Below are positions 32,625 through 43,838 of a stretch of DNA of 64,000 bases, piece after piece (positions within the stretch are counted from its first letter, which is position 1; each line of letters starts with the position of its first letter). A program made the position numbers and the translations under genes. The DNA comes from Uloborus plumipes (Eukaryota; Arthropoda; Arachnida; Araneae; Uloboridae). The notes under the pieces were generated by a model. The model did no database searches, had not been told where the DNA came from, and saw only the letters and a list, made by a program, of their open reading frames with translations. The stretch covers positions 1 to 64,000 of the forward strand of contig JAXGGA010003022.1 in the NCBI GenBank assembly GCA_038373865.1. Direction: 5' to 3'.

Positions 32625-33039
32625 TTGATATAGTTTGAAAATGTAGGAAATATGTCTTTGTAAGCATTTGCTTTCAACAAAGTTTGCTTTTGGTGGATAA
32701 ACAATTTGCCAATTATATTACGCTTCCTCTCTTTACCAGCAGCTGTCAGACATTTTGATTTCAAAATTGCTTGGATCTTCTCTAACTTCTTAACAGAACA
32801 TTTGTTTAGGTTACGCTTTCTATAAATATCCTGCAGTTGATCTATATAAAGCTCTTTCTCAGAATATTTAGCCCATGAAATATAATGCACTAATAATTCA
32901 TCCCACAATAAAAGAATCCGTTCGATCGCTGGAAGAACATAAATCCAACGATGATCTGGCCTAGAGATAGGGACTAATTGTTTTATTTTCAATATTTCAC
33001 ACACCGAGAAAAATAATGTTCGCTGATGAACGCTTTGTA

Positions 33040-33110
33040 AATCAAAGTGTTACACAATCAAAGTGTACAAATCAAAGTGTTACACAAATCAAAGTGTATG
33101 TTACACAAAC
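33040..33110 (-). repeat. short AAATCAAAGTGTTACAC repeats
   Basis: Four imperfect units of about 15-18 bp at the start of the second gap in the hAT-like gene, a likely slippage product that helped break the frame. Confidence 0.7.
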
Positions 33111-34040
33111 TTTCAATATTGTTATTAAATTCTTTTGCAAATCGTTTTGCACTGTTGTTTACAGTGTGGCAAGTATCTCCACCAATTAATAAAAGATGTG
33201 AAGCTTTTGATTTCCGTATCATTGTTTCAACACCCGCTTTTGCTCCTCACATTGTATTGCAGGAATCAAGGAGGACACTGACAAAATTTTCCCATGGAAT
33301 ACCATTACCTTCAATCAGAATAACAATTTTTTCAAAAACACTTTTGGAAGTGCAGATAGAAAGTTCCAGTGATGCTAAATGTTCAACAACAACTTTTTTT
33401 CTTTCTGTTAGAAAAATATTTCACCAATACAGTTAATATGCTCTTATGAGCTCTGCTTGTGCTTTCATCTATATTTAGCGAAAACGAATTATTCCTTAAA
33501 GACTTAATTAAATTTTCCTTTATTGTTTTCGCCAAACCAAACTTCATTTTATATGCCACAGTCATGCGATGCATATGGGTACTCTGCAAAGCTTTCGGGT
33601 CTTTCGCTAAAGCTTTTGCAAGCTCCAATAATTTTGGCCCTGTTGTAAAAGGAAGAGAATTCTCGGCCAAAAATGCACAAATTGTAGCTTCCACTCTTAC
33701 TTTTCGGCTGTTTAAATCTACTATTCTATTTGATTCCACTTGAATTTTCTGTGCCATAGGAAAATAATGAGACATTGTCTCTTACAGCCTTTTCAGCTTG
33801 GGTATGCTGGGCTGATTCTGAATGGCTGATTATGCATTTCAGTCCTCCACTTTGATATTTGATGATCTTTTGACACCAAACACAATAACATTCCCCAGGT
33901 ACATCAATTTCCCTACACCATCGTTCAATTACATGCCCATTTTTATCAACTTTGCTGTACCAATGTAAGCTAAATTTATTTTTCACATCTTTTTCTAATT
34001 CATTCAAAGTTTTTAAATAGTCTTTATTCAGAAACTTCAT

Positions 34041-34816
34041 TATTCAATCAAATAATAAACATAAGTGCAATTAAATCCTTTCAAAAATCAAGAAGAAAAA
34101 CAAGTAATCAAATGATCCACTTAAGTATTCACTTGCACCCAACCTAAAGTGTTCTTAATTCTGAACTGAAATGGAAAATAATTCTGACCTCGATCTAGGT
34201 GGTAGTGAAACAAGCTACCCTCACCCCTACCCCTCCTTTCATCACTATTCTCCGAATTTCTTTCTTTAGAAAAAACAGCCATTCAGAAGCATCTGTTTAA
34301 AAGTTTCAAAAAGAAGAATCCCTAAACAACTGCACTGTTTACTTGACAGTTTTTTTTTCTTTTCTTTTTTGTTCTTGCAACAACATTCAGTAAGCAATGG
34401 GGGAAAAACAGGGGTGGAATCTCTTATCAGTTTCCTTCTTATTTCCCCACCTCCCCATGGTTTCACGTTCTGGCAAAATCTTTTTTGACCTTGAAGTAGA
34501 AAGCATCATCAGAAAATAGGGTTTCTTTGGTTAAATAGCAAAAAAAAAAAAAAAAAAAAGTTAGGACGAAGAAAAGATTATTTCCAGTAAACATCAAATT
34601 CAGGTTTTTTTTTTTTCCTTTCAATTTTCGGATGAAGTGTCTATTTTCGGAACTGATTCTTTAAAATTTTCAGAAATTTTGGATAATTTCGGATCAGAAT
34701 CACCCCTGAGACACTCTCCCCCTCCCCCACCGGGACTGCATCTGAAAAAATATGCCAGAGCTGAATTGTCATCCCAGTCCGTCGCTGCCTAACGATATTT
34801 AAAAAAAAAAACTTAC
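34041..34816 (-). other. intron 1 sequence next to the exon 1 donor
   Basis: Non-coding between the hAT-like start and the SANT exon 1 donor. A-rich runs lie at 34541-34559 and 34801-34810. The final bases are the GTAAGT donor on the minus strand. No terminal repeats of the hAT element were recognised. Confidence 0.5.
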
Positions 34817-35026
34817 CTTGGTAACTCCGAAATTTTCCGTTAGATTGCCAATGTAATTGGAAATCAACAACAAAGTTGCTTTTTCTGGCCAAGTAAAATG
34901 CTGTTTGGTATTTTTCTCAGTAACATCGACGTTAATGTCAGAGCAAGGAGAATGACTAACAAGTTGATGGGTATCAAGAAATACAATGCCGCAATGATTG
35001 CAAAGATAATATTGAACCTCAGCCAT
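34817..35026 (-). CDS. Myb/SANT-like protein, exon 1 (zinc-finger-like N-terminus)
   Basis: The start is ACCATGG (35026), a strong Kozak context. Seventy codons are followed by AAG|GTAAGT, a consensus donor, in phase 0. MAEVQYYLCNHCGIVF...HSPC resembles a single C2H2/CCHC finger (C9, C12, H20, H25 or C28). HFTWPEKATLLLISNYIGNL is the first helix of a trihelix/Myb-like domain (W...AT.LLI..Y...). The domain is completed by exon 2 at 20079, 14.7 kb away, with matching phase. The upstream 200 bp (35027-35210) are less AT-rich and contain CACGTG; they probably hold the 5' UTR and promoter. Confidence 0.78.
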
Positions 35027-35392
35027 GGTAGTTCAGAAATGGTGAAGCAAGTCCACGTGCAAAAATAGTAGTAGCAGCAAACGGAAAAAAATTCACAACG
35101 AAATGTGAAATCAAGTAATCCCGGCAGTGTAAACAAAATGGTGTGCACACCACTTCGCCTAAAGCTGATAACGCGAGCTACTTTGACGAGTTGGTCACGC
35201 CCATGTGTCACGCCCTTTGGGGAGAGATAACGTCAATCAAAAGAGGGGGCCAGTTCCGGATTCCAAGAAGGGTTCCGTAGGGATTTTTTTTATCCCCACG
35301 AAACCCCTTTCCACATACAACGTGTTCGGGTTGTTGGTTAAGCCTTTCATTCGCGTTTATCATCGGTTAATCTTACCATCTCCATCTCTCAA
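35027..35392 (-). promoter_or_regulatory. likely 5' UTR and promoter region of the SANT gene
   Basis: Upstream of the start codon, with a balanced base composition and a CACGTG E-box at 35055-35060. No TATA box was seen at a convincing distance. Transcription start unknown. Confidence 0.35.
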
Positions 35393-35600
35393 AATGAGCT
35401 TTAGCTATCTGCAATCTTGCCGGGGAGGAAAATTATGAGTTAATCAAGATAATATATATAGGATAAACCGTAAATACAAAAATAAATGCTACTGGAAATG
35501 CAATGACAGCGGTTGTAAAGCAACAATTATCATTGAAGATGAAACAATAAAAAGTATGCAGAATACCCGTCCGTTAATTACACGTCCGAAAATGAGAATA
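35393..35600 (+). pseudogene. FLYWCH-type zinc-finger remnant
   Basis: From the ATG at 35393, MSFSYLQSCRGGKL is followed by TGA at 35435, and the same frame continues NQDNIYRINRKYKNKCYWKC then DSGCKATIIIED. The spacing (start helix, Y/W, YWKC ... CKA) matches the FLYWCH zinc finger common in arthropod regulatory proteins and in some Mutator-like transposons. The TGA in the KLxVNQ position probably replaces a coding codon. No flanking transposase or splice structure was identified. Confidence 0.5.
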
Positions 35601-36105
35601 TTCGGTTGTTTATCTTTTTGAATAGGTTACAGGATCCGCTCTTAAGGTGACCTGTGAAGCCTCGGAAATTGGAGACACGACTCACAATTTGATATAATTT
35701 TGATGCTTAGTTTGGAGTTAAACACGACCTAATTATCAAACAGGGCATCTAAATCGTGCCGTAGAGCATAGAATTCGGACTGAAATGCAAAAATGGAATT
35801 GGGATTCCCACCACATTACCTATGAATTTTCAGAAAAAATATTTTATTTGCATAACATCAAAGGGTAATTTTCTTTTTGTGCCTAATTTTGCACAAATGA
35901 TTGACATTCCTCCGAACAAGGGGATATTTCGATAATTGTGAATTAGGAGCGGTTAGCGGTTGTCAAATTTGTTGCGATAACTATTTATTTTGGTGATCCT
36001 TAGTTTACCTTTCCAAAGAAAAGATTTCCCTCGCTCATACGTTGGCGACTAAGATTTGGAGAGATAGCCAGCTTCCAATCGCGGAAATTGTCCTTTTTAC
36101 TTTCT
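35601..36105. other. non-coding stretch
   Basis: No gene or repeat boundary recognised between the FLYWCH remnant and the Helitron. Confidence 0.45.
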
Positions 36106-37336
36106 TCTATATATAATATATAGAAGAAAGTATTGGTTTCGTGAAAATTTTCGAATGTCGAATTTTGACGGATTTGCACGTTTTGAGGTGCGCTGAGTCC
36201 ATTTCGACCGTTTTTGGAAAATGTCTGTCTGTGTGTCCGTCTGTGTGTCCGTCTGTGTGTCCGTCTGTGTGTGAGTCTGTATGTGTGTGACCAGTTTTTG
36301 TGGCCACGCTAGAGCAAAAACTACTGCATGAAATCAAACAAAAATTTTTGCACATATGTACCACCATGTGAACTGGTGCACCTGACTTTGTTTAGCGAAT
36401 TCCTCCAAGGGGGGTGGAGCAATCGCACGTGTTCTGCCCGTAGGTGATTGCTATATCTCAGGAAGTAACCGGCGGAATCAAACGAAAATTGGTTCATAGG
36501 TAGACCCTATTGAGTACAGGTGCTGATTCAATTTGCTTGTCAATATCTCGAAGGGGGGTGGAGCAATCGCACGTGTTCTACGTGGGGGTGATTACTATAT
36601 CTCAAAAAGTAACCGGCGGAATTAAACGAAAATTGGTCTATAGGTAGACCCTACTAAGTACAAGTGCTGATTTAATTTGCGTGTCAATATCTCAAAGGGG
36701 GGTGGAGCAATCGCACGTGTTCTGCGCGGGGGTGATTGCTATATCTCAAGAAGTAACTGGCGGAATTAAACGAAAATTGGTCCATAGGTAGACCCTATTG
36801 AGTACAAGTGCTGATTCAATTTGTGTGTCAATATCTCAAAGGGGGGTGGAGCAATTAAAAGTGCTTATTTTGTCATTGCACCTACTGTATCGCGAGAAAT
36901 ATTGCTGAGATTTGAATGAAATTTGGAATATCACTAACCCAATATGGAAGCAAGCATCGATTAAATTTTGGCGCCAATCGCCCCAGGGGAGGGTGGGGTG
37001 ATTTTTGCGCTTAGTCAACAATGCGAAAAATTAATTCTTTAAAAAATCGCTTTCACGCTATTTAATTATCAAAACAGCTGAAAACTTTCAATGATTTGAA
37101 ATTTTTAACTGTTGCCAATTTCTTTTTACTAACAAATAAAATGTTTGCAATTAATCTAAACAAGGCTTTTGCAATGATTTCCAATTTCGCTCATTGATTC
37201 TGCATTTGCAGGGTTTTTACGATAATTGGGAAATTGGAGCTGTCTCCAATTATTCGGGCGAGTACGTATTTTATTTTGTAACTGGAATTCATAAGATAGA
37301 TATAGAAGAAAGTTTCGTGACGGCCACGACAGCTAG
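36106..37336 (+). mobile_element. non-autonomous Helitron with 144-bp internal tandem repeat
   Basis: The 3' end is clear: TCGTGACGGCCACGA can fold as a hairpin, then CAGCTAG at 37336 followed by T. The 5' end is less certain. TCTATATATAAT at 36106 is the best TC start, but the preceding base is T and not A, and it lies in a palindrome (ACTTTCTTC...GAAGAAAGT). (GTCTGTGTGTCC)n at 36223-36280 and a 144-bp tandem array at 36409-36860 fill the interior. No Rep/helicase coding. Confidence 0.65.
36409..36860 (+). repeat. 144-bp tandem repeat, three units plus a partial
   Basis: The GGGGGGTGGAGCAATCGC block recurs at about 36409, 36553, 36697 and (partial) 36841, an exact 144-bp period. Units contain TATATCTCA(A/G)AAAGTAAC and CATAGGTAGACCCTA and differ by only a few bases. 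Confidence 0.9.
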
Positions 37337-37744
37337 TTTGTTTTCAATTTCATCCACATGTTTTATAGTTGAAAGTAAAATATTGCTCCAACTAAAAAAA
37401 GTTACGAAATAATGTGAGGATTCCTACTAAAAAACTCGCCAAATCAACTGGAAAAGCTAGATTAACATGAAACATAATCAGTTAAATAAAGATATCCAGT
37501 CATAATTATCGTAGAAATCTAAATTAAAATGTAAAATAAAAGAAAAAGGAGCAACCATGGCGACGATGCAAGCTTCAAATTTTAATTTTCGCTTAGCAAG
37601 AAAATATATCGCCAAGTAAAATGACGTTCCTATAACTAAAAAAGTTTTGATGGAACTAACGTTCCCAAAGACTATATTTCCTCTCTTTTTTTTGCCATCT
37701 AAATGTAAGGAAGACACGGCAAAGTTTTTGAAAAAAGAAATAAA
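37337..37744. other. non-coding stretch
   Basis: AT-rich, nothing recognised. Confidence 0.4.
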
Positions 37745-37759
37745 AAAGTGTGAGCGTTT

Positions 37760-39153
37760 TTAACCGACTTCAACAAAGGAGGAGGTTATACAATTCGTCG
37801 GAGAAATTTTTTTTTTCCGGTATGTTACAAGATTACTCGAAGATGCCTGGACCGATTTCAAAAATTCTTTTTTTGTTAGAAAGGTCTTTCTTTCCGATTG
37901 GTCCCATCCTCTCGTGGTCCGGGTTCGATAACGGGAACCTGCAGAAATCTTTCGAAAAAGAAATTGGGATCACAGTAATCGTAATAATGACCATTTTGAA
38001 CGCCAGGCTTCTCTGGATTGCATAATGAAATTCATTTCTATGGTCTTTTTGAAAATTTTAAACCGAGTATCTTTCTATGTCCTGCTTTTTTCTCCTTAAC
38101 TCCAACGAACTGAAAGTCGTACCAGGTACTAATTGATTCGTAATATTTCAGGTTTTATTAGTCTTAATTCACATAAGTTTTGATAAAGGAATTCTGAAGA
38201 AAGTGAGGAAAATCTCCAAATTTTTGCTCAAATTTAAAGCGATTTGTCCTAAATGATTAAATATGAAATACATTGTTACAAAACGTGATTGATATGAAAC
38301 AGTTATTTTAATGATAATGAAAATTTTGAGTGAAGGCTTAACTGAAGCAAACATGAAACTCATTAGCGTGCCACGTACGTAATACGTCGTAAAAATTTAT
38401 GAACCGCCAGCATCTAGTGTTGTTTTGAAATATAAATTAGTTGAAAAGCGGTTAATATTTAGCCTTTGATTAAACTATTATAGTACACAAATAAATACCA
38501 GAGAATAACAAGGATTATTTTTTAGTGTCAATCGTTTAAAATTTTAGACGGGTTGATACTTTCTTTCTCTTTTTTCCTTACATAGTTTATTTTATGAAGC
38601 GTTTGCTTAAGCAAATTAGGTGAAGTTTTGTAATGGATACGTTACCTTATTTCATATGTACATTTACGCTAAAAAGAATAAAATAAAATATTTTTGGAAA
38701 AAAAAATTGAACCGACTTCGGAACTTCACTCGGCAAGTGCTCTAAAAAGTAAAAAATAATTTTATTCTTTGAACACCATCGACACTACATTTAAACATAA
38801 GTTTTGAAGTCGGTGCAAAAACTATAGGTGAAATGATGTTTAACTACATTTTGCCAACATTTTTCAGAGAAAACCATTGAAAATTAAGAGCTAAATATTT
38901 GTACCATTACATAAATATGTGGTTGTCAATGTAGTGTATGCGAATGCGATTAAAGAACCCGGATTCATTGCAATTTATAGATATAGTTAAATTATAGTTT
39001 CGTATGATTCTATATAGTGTTTTTGCACCGACTTCAAAACTTATGTTTAAATGTAGTGTCGATGGTGTTCTAAGAATAAAATTATTTTTTACTTTTTAAA
39101 ACACTTGCCGAGTGAAGTTCCGAAGTCGGTTCAATTTTTTTTTCCAAAAATAT
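37760..39153. repeat. dispersed repeat with AACCGACTTC/GAAGTCGGTT ends and an internal inverted repeat
   Basis: AACCGACTTCAACAAAGGAG near 37760 is a phrase widely repeated in arthropod genomes. At 38692-38825 and 39018-39153 lie inverted arms of about 135 bp (high identity, including CCATCGACACTACATTTAAA) with a spacer of about 190 bp. Each arm runs from ACCGACTTCGG to GAAGTCGGTGC, so the same 8-10 bp motif marks every boundary. Family unassigned; no coding. Confidence 0.6.
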
Positions 39154-39419
39154 TTTATTGAATATTTTGGATATTAAATACTGATAAGATATTTAATACT
39201 GCCCAAATGAAAACAATGATGGTAAATTTCTTGCCTATGTGGCACGTTCGACTTCATGATTATTTCTCTAAATGCTCTGCAAAAAGTAAAAATAAATCCT
39301 AACTGCAATTAAAAATAAATCGTCAAGTAAATAAAAAAGGTCTTTAACTAATACTTGAATTTAGTTAAAATCGAAAATAACTAACTAAAAATAAAGAACA
39401 TACAGTCTCTGTTAAACAT
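39154..39419. other. AT-rich stretch
   Basis: Nothing recognised. Confidence 0.4.
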
Positions 39420-39477
39420 GGTTGGTTGGTTGTGTATGATTTTCTGCAGCAAAAGATTCACTGGCTATGCTGCGCCA
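39420..39477 (-). mobile_element. 3'-terminal stub of the I-like LINE
   Basis: On the minus strand: GGCGCAGCATAGCC, then a short loop, TTGCTGCAG, then ACAACCAACCAACC. This matches the last ~60 bases of the LINE at 13780-13842 and 52876-52950, including the stem-loop. It is an extreme 5' truncation, or the tail of a SINE using the same 3' end. Confidence 0.6.
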
Positions 39478-41622
39478 TGTTAAGCATGGTAAATCTCGTC
39501 AAGAAGAAGTTTTCGTATACGCAGTTTTAGACCTTAAACATTACGATTTTGTTAATACAAGGCAGATATGTCTTTTTTCAAAAAACTCTGGTAAAATTGC
39601 GCTTGAATTTCATTTTCTTACTGTACTTAGTTTTTTTAATTCGTGTAATATGGATACAGCGACAGCAGTAAAAATCCTTTAAAATTTACCTCGGGCAAAG
39701 CCGTGGCGGGTTACTCTATTCTAACACAAAATTGAATAAAATTTGCCTTTCGGTGCTACATTTACATAAACTTCAAATTTTTTAACCTTATTTTGAGCTG
39801 CTCCTTTTAATTAAAAAAAAAAAAGAGGAAAACATAAATTATCGTTACGTACAGGTGCATGGTGCATGTGAAATGAGATTATCTTAACAATCTGCTTGAG
39901 AACACATTGCATGGGTAAATGAAAAATTTACCGGAACCAAATAAAATGTCATAGATAAGTTGATTGCTTTGTCAGTATTGGCATACAGGTTTCACAGTAC
40001 TATAAAAAGAGATTGGAATAAAGTTTCGTCACACCTAAAAATTGGCTGTTTTCTGCTATTTGGGAATTCGGTCCCGATTTTCAAGAGTTATGCTCAGCGC
40101 ACAGATTATATTCTGCGCGATATGTTTCATTAAATGTGTAGGTGCAAGGAAAGAGGTTCTCATATTTTTTACAGCTTCAATTTACTTTTTGTTAATTCTG
40201 AGGGTGATTTATACTCCTGGACTATTTATTGTTAATGATCTTGATCAATATCTATAAAATGGGTTGAATTTTGTCAACGAATTGATAAACTTAACAAAAA
40301 CTGAAATTATATGCCTATAGATAAAAATTAATAAATTATTTTATTAAATAAATCGTCGAAGCTTCGCTCCATTTCTAATTAAATACATTTTTATTTAAGT
40401 TTTCATTGCATCAATGTTTACAGCATTTTTTCGATTGCATATCAGGCCTCAAAAACATTAAATGCTTAAGTAGAAAATCAATTATAAGTATTAATGTGAT
40501 GAAACTATCATCTCGATGATTACATCATTTTTCAGATTGCATATCAGGTCTAAATCTATCAAATGCATAAGCAGAAAATGAATTATAAATATAAATGCAT
40601 TGAAACTTTTTAGGATGATACATAGAATACATTTTCATTATAAAGTAGGAACTGTACTCTAAAGTAAAGTTTTGGTGCTAAGGGGGAAAAAAATTCAACA
40701 CACGGTGCTGAGAGTTACGTTAGGCCTCACAATTTAGCAAACACGTTGCCCCCTATAGCAGGAGTTGGAAGGAAAATATCCTTCCAAAAATCCCTATCGC
40801 AGAAGTTTCCCCTTTCACACAATATTTTTCCCCCTACGTCGACTGAGAGCCATCACCTGTCAGCCCACTTTCTCCATCCCTATAGTACTCTCCTGCCCCT
40901 CGGCCCTCCTGCCGTCCTCGTGACAGGTTAGAGATAAGGATTTTAGGCGACTTGATGAATAAACCAACAAAATAGAAGTGTCGACCAATGAACAGCCTAA
41001 GTTGCGAATCTCTCTATCACGTGACGTAACTACCCTAAGAAATTTTCGGGGTACTTAGAGTGATCGGAAGAGTAACTCCGCTATACTCGATTCCACCCTA
41101 ACTTGGCACTACAGGGAAAGGTACGGAGCGTGTTGCTCCGCGTTGAGAAATAGTTCTCGTTGATTTAGCGGTTTAAACGGGTATAAATTGAAAAATACTG
41201 CAAGAAAATAGAAAATTTGTGTGTTCAAGACACATATTTGTAGTTTTTCTGAGTTAAATACGTTTGATTTGAAAGTATTTGATTACGAAAGGAAAATTAA
41301 ACCGCCGAAACCCTTGGCGAGAATTGTGTCTTCAAGGTTAAAGTTGGCAGACTTTCTCCCCGTAAACTGGCAAACCCCACGGCCCACAACTGGTTTCTCC
41401 CCTCTTCGACCACGTGAATTGCCAGAGGAAAAACATATGTTTGTCAACTGGAACCTTGAATGATCATTAGTATTTCCTTGCGGTCAGTTTATTTCCACAT
41501 AATTAAATACATTTTTGAAACAGCTTCCGTCAGTACGAGATAATGAATGAAATATGAATACGAATTTTCAATTATTTACATGCTGCAATAATAAATACAT
41601 AGGGGAATTTTTTGAAGATTCA
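39478..41622. other. long stretch without recognised genes
   Basis: Short open frames at 39467-39682, 40042-40257 and 40746-40931 have no family motif. CGGGCAAAGCCGTGGCGGG near 39691 is a phrase seen at the ends of old dispersed repeats. A GC-richer block at 40740-41130 stands out but could not be assigned. Confidence 0.35.
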
Positions 41623-42430
41623 TCTCCATATATTATTTCTCTAAGCCGAATCCTATACCCGGTTGAAACTCGCTCATTTCTTTATCGAATTGCATGAAAA
41701 TTTATGATTTTGCAGCTTATCCCGCGGGCTATTGACGAAAATTAGACCCACCCTTTAAAAAGTGTCGGTTTGTTTTTTATTCGAACTTCAATTTTTGGGC
41801 ATAAAATTGACTATCTAGCGAAATAATTGTCGTATCGTCTCCATTTTGATTTCATTCGAAAGATTGAAAAAAATGCGTTCTTTAGAACGTTTCTCCGCTA
41901 GCGCCGCGTAACGAGAATCTCGAAAATCCACGTTTAAGCGACTTATAAGCGATTGAAGTTTGAAAAAGTTAATTTTTTTGCTCAACTGTTAAAATCGTTA
42001 CCATTGTTGTTCAAATCAATTTTAAATGCGACATTTCAAGCCAAGGCTTAGCTCGATAAACCTTAATTGTAACTTTTATTGTTTCAAAATACAATGGTAG
42101 TTTTGCGATAACGTTAGTATTTAGTTTAGTAGTAGCCTTGGGTATTTGATTTTAATATAGGGTATCACTTTTGTAGTAGTTGTAAAAGTGAACGTGTCTT
42201 TGATCTCTTTGAAAAGTTTATCGTAATGGGGGCAGAAAGGTATCCTCTGTTTTATACCACGACAACCAATGTTTTAAAATAATCCGCCTTAGCAGGGGAG
42301 CGAAACTACGACACGAAATCTAACACATCCAATCGAGAACTGAAATCTTTGTACCTGAATAACTCAATTTTAAGTTTAGAGTTTTTTTTTTTTTTTTTTT
42401 TTTTTGCGGAATTCCGCACGGGTCACCTAG
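41623..42430 (+). mobile_element. non-autonomous Helitron, uninterrupted copy
   Basis: 5' TCTCCATATATTATTTCTC follows A (41622). The 3' end is GCGGAATTCCGC (perfect palindrome), then ACGGGTCACCTAG, then T (42431). 808 bp. A T run at 42381-42404 precedes the hairpin. Same family as 7199-10132, and it shows the empty site for the palindromic element in that copy. No coding sequence. Confidence 0.9.
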
Positions 42431-43838
42431 TTACTTAATAATTTAAATAGCTTGTGTTTTTCACGTAATAAACCAATAAACCCCAACTTCAGGATTTTTT
42501 TTCAGAAAAATCAATAAAACCCGAATTTTGTTTGAATGTAACTAATATTTGTTACGTGAAAAGGTGCATCACGAATGCTTGTTACAGCTAAATGGTCTTT
42601 TTGGATAGTTAGGGGAAAAATAATGATGCTCTTACACACATCTATGCATATTCATATATATTGAGAACTTCCCTCAATGAACTGCTGCATGAAGGAACTT
42701 TCTAACATTTCGCATTTGGAGATACTTCTACGTAGAACAATTTAAAAAAATGCGATAGAACTCTAACCGTTGGTTTTCTTGTTTCTAAGAAAGGAATGAA
42801 ATTTAAATGCCTTAGAAATTCGTCCCTGTCATATTATGACTGATGATTTGCCAGCTTAAATGATACGAGGCAAAAAAAAAAAAAAAAAAAAAAAACAGGT
42901 GGGGGGTAGTTAGGATGCTGTAATATGTGGTTATTGTTGCAAATTGGTATCCATACACTTATCATAAAGATTATATTTACAGCATATACCGTTATGGTAT
43001 TTTTATTTCACAATTATATTAATCAGAAATGTAAACTAGAGCTCATCAGGATAGCTAAAGCTGGATTTTTAATAAAAATATAGATAAGTACCTCAGAGAT
43101 ATGCTGCACTAAAAACATTATAAAAGTGATGTTTGTTAGTTAAGGCGTATTATGTTGAAAATTTTTGCATATGACTACAAAGGGGAAAAAAATCGTCGTT
43201 AGTTTTACATTTTTTATACACTCGTACACACATTTTTTATATACTTTAATTCTTCCACGCCCCTCATGTTGAGAACCCCTGCTTTTTATAAAACTTCTGT
43301 TAAAACTGAATTTATGCACATTCAGGGTATACATATAAAGTAAGCTACACTAACAACGCTAGTGTAAGTAAAATTAATTTTTAATAAATTGAATTTTTCA
43401 AGTCAATCATTTACTTCGACACTCACGCAAAATTGAGGACCAAATCTTTTCCATTTCCACAAACTGCGATTCATTTCCGATTAATTTATTTGTTTTTACT
43501 GCTCTCACAAATAAATTAAGCTTACTATGAATCGGTTTTTAAAAATCCAATAACATCGTTTCTAGACTTCGAAATATAGTAAGATTAGAAGCTAATGGTT
43601 TCCATTTAATTTTAGTAATATTTCGAAGTTTTTTCATTTAAATATTTTTTTTTAAAAAAAAGGGGCATACTCTTTTTTACCCAATTCAAATAGGAGGTGG
43701 TTATCATTTCAAAGCTTATGTATGCATGTTTTTTTTTTTTTTGCCTTCACTCAGTGACCCGATTTTCACTATTCTTTTTTTAATGGATGGAGAATGGTCT
43801 CACTTAGGTCCCATAACTTTAATTGACCATATTTGTTC
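42431..43838. other. non-coding stretch with a dispersed direct repeat
   Basis: Contains one copy of a repeat at 42505-42775 (partner at 46040-46305) and an A run at 42870-42895. Nothing else recognised. Confidence 0.45.
42505..42775 (+). repeat. dispersed direct repeat, copy 1
   Basis: Shares GAATTTTGTTTGAATG, AACTTCC(C/A)TCAATGAACTG and TTCTAACATTTCGCATT with 46045-46305 in the same orientation and order, with an estimated identity of about 75 percent. Boundaries and family unknown. Confidence 0.7.

Larger units (their letters stand above)
31241..34040 (-). pseudogene. hAT-like transposase with BED finger, dimerisation domain and C-terminal PIP-box-like motif
   Basis: Read downward: an N-terminal BED-type finger (CYCVWCQ, CIISHSESAQHTQ) at about 33.9 kb; a catalytic-domain start (SFSLNIDEST) at about 33.45 kb; after a slip in an A run near 33386, the frame LLDSCNTM then TGA then GAKAGVETMIRKS and GGDTCHTVNNSAKRFA at 33.2-33.3 kb; helical segments at 32.0-33.0 kb broken by a 181-bp tandem duplication; and a last open frame (31241-31981) with the hAT dimerisation region (HGPFVEGAFSLMEN). 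The C-terminal ~100 residues are polar and end KKQASLTSFFKRK. QASLTSFF (31253-31276) matches the PCNA-binding pattern QxxLxxFF. The gene is broken overall; terminal repeats were not found. Confidence 0.8.

Noticed and set aside
34864..35211. Overlapping 115-codon minus-strand frame across SANT exon 1
   Set aside because: Hydrophobic, low-complexity translation in the wrong frame; the overlapping frame has a zinc finger, Myb helix, Kozak start and consensus donor.
36107..36367. Histidine/threonine repeat frame
   Set aside because: Translation of the (GTCTGTGTGTCC)n repeat in the Helitron.
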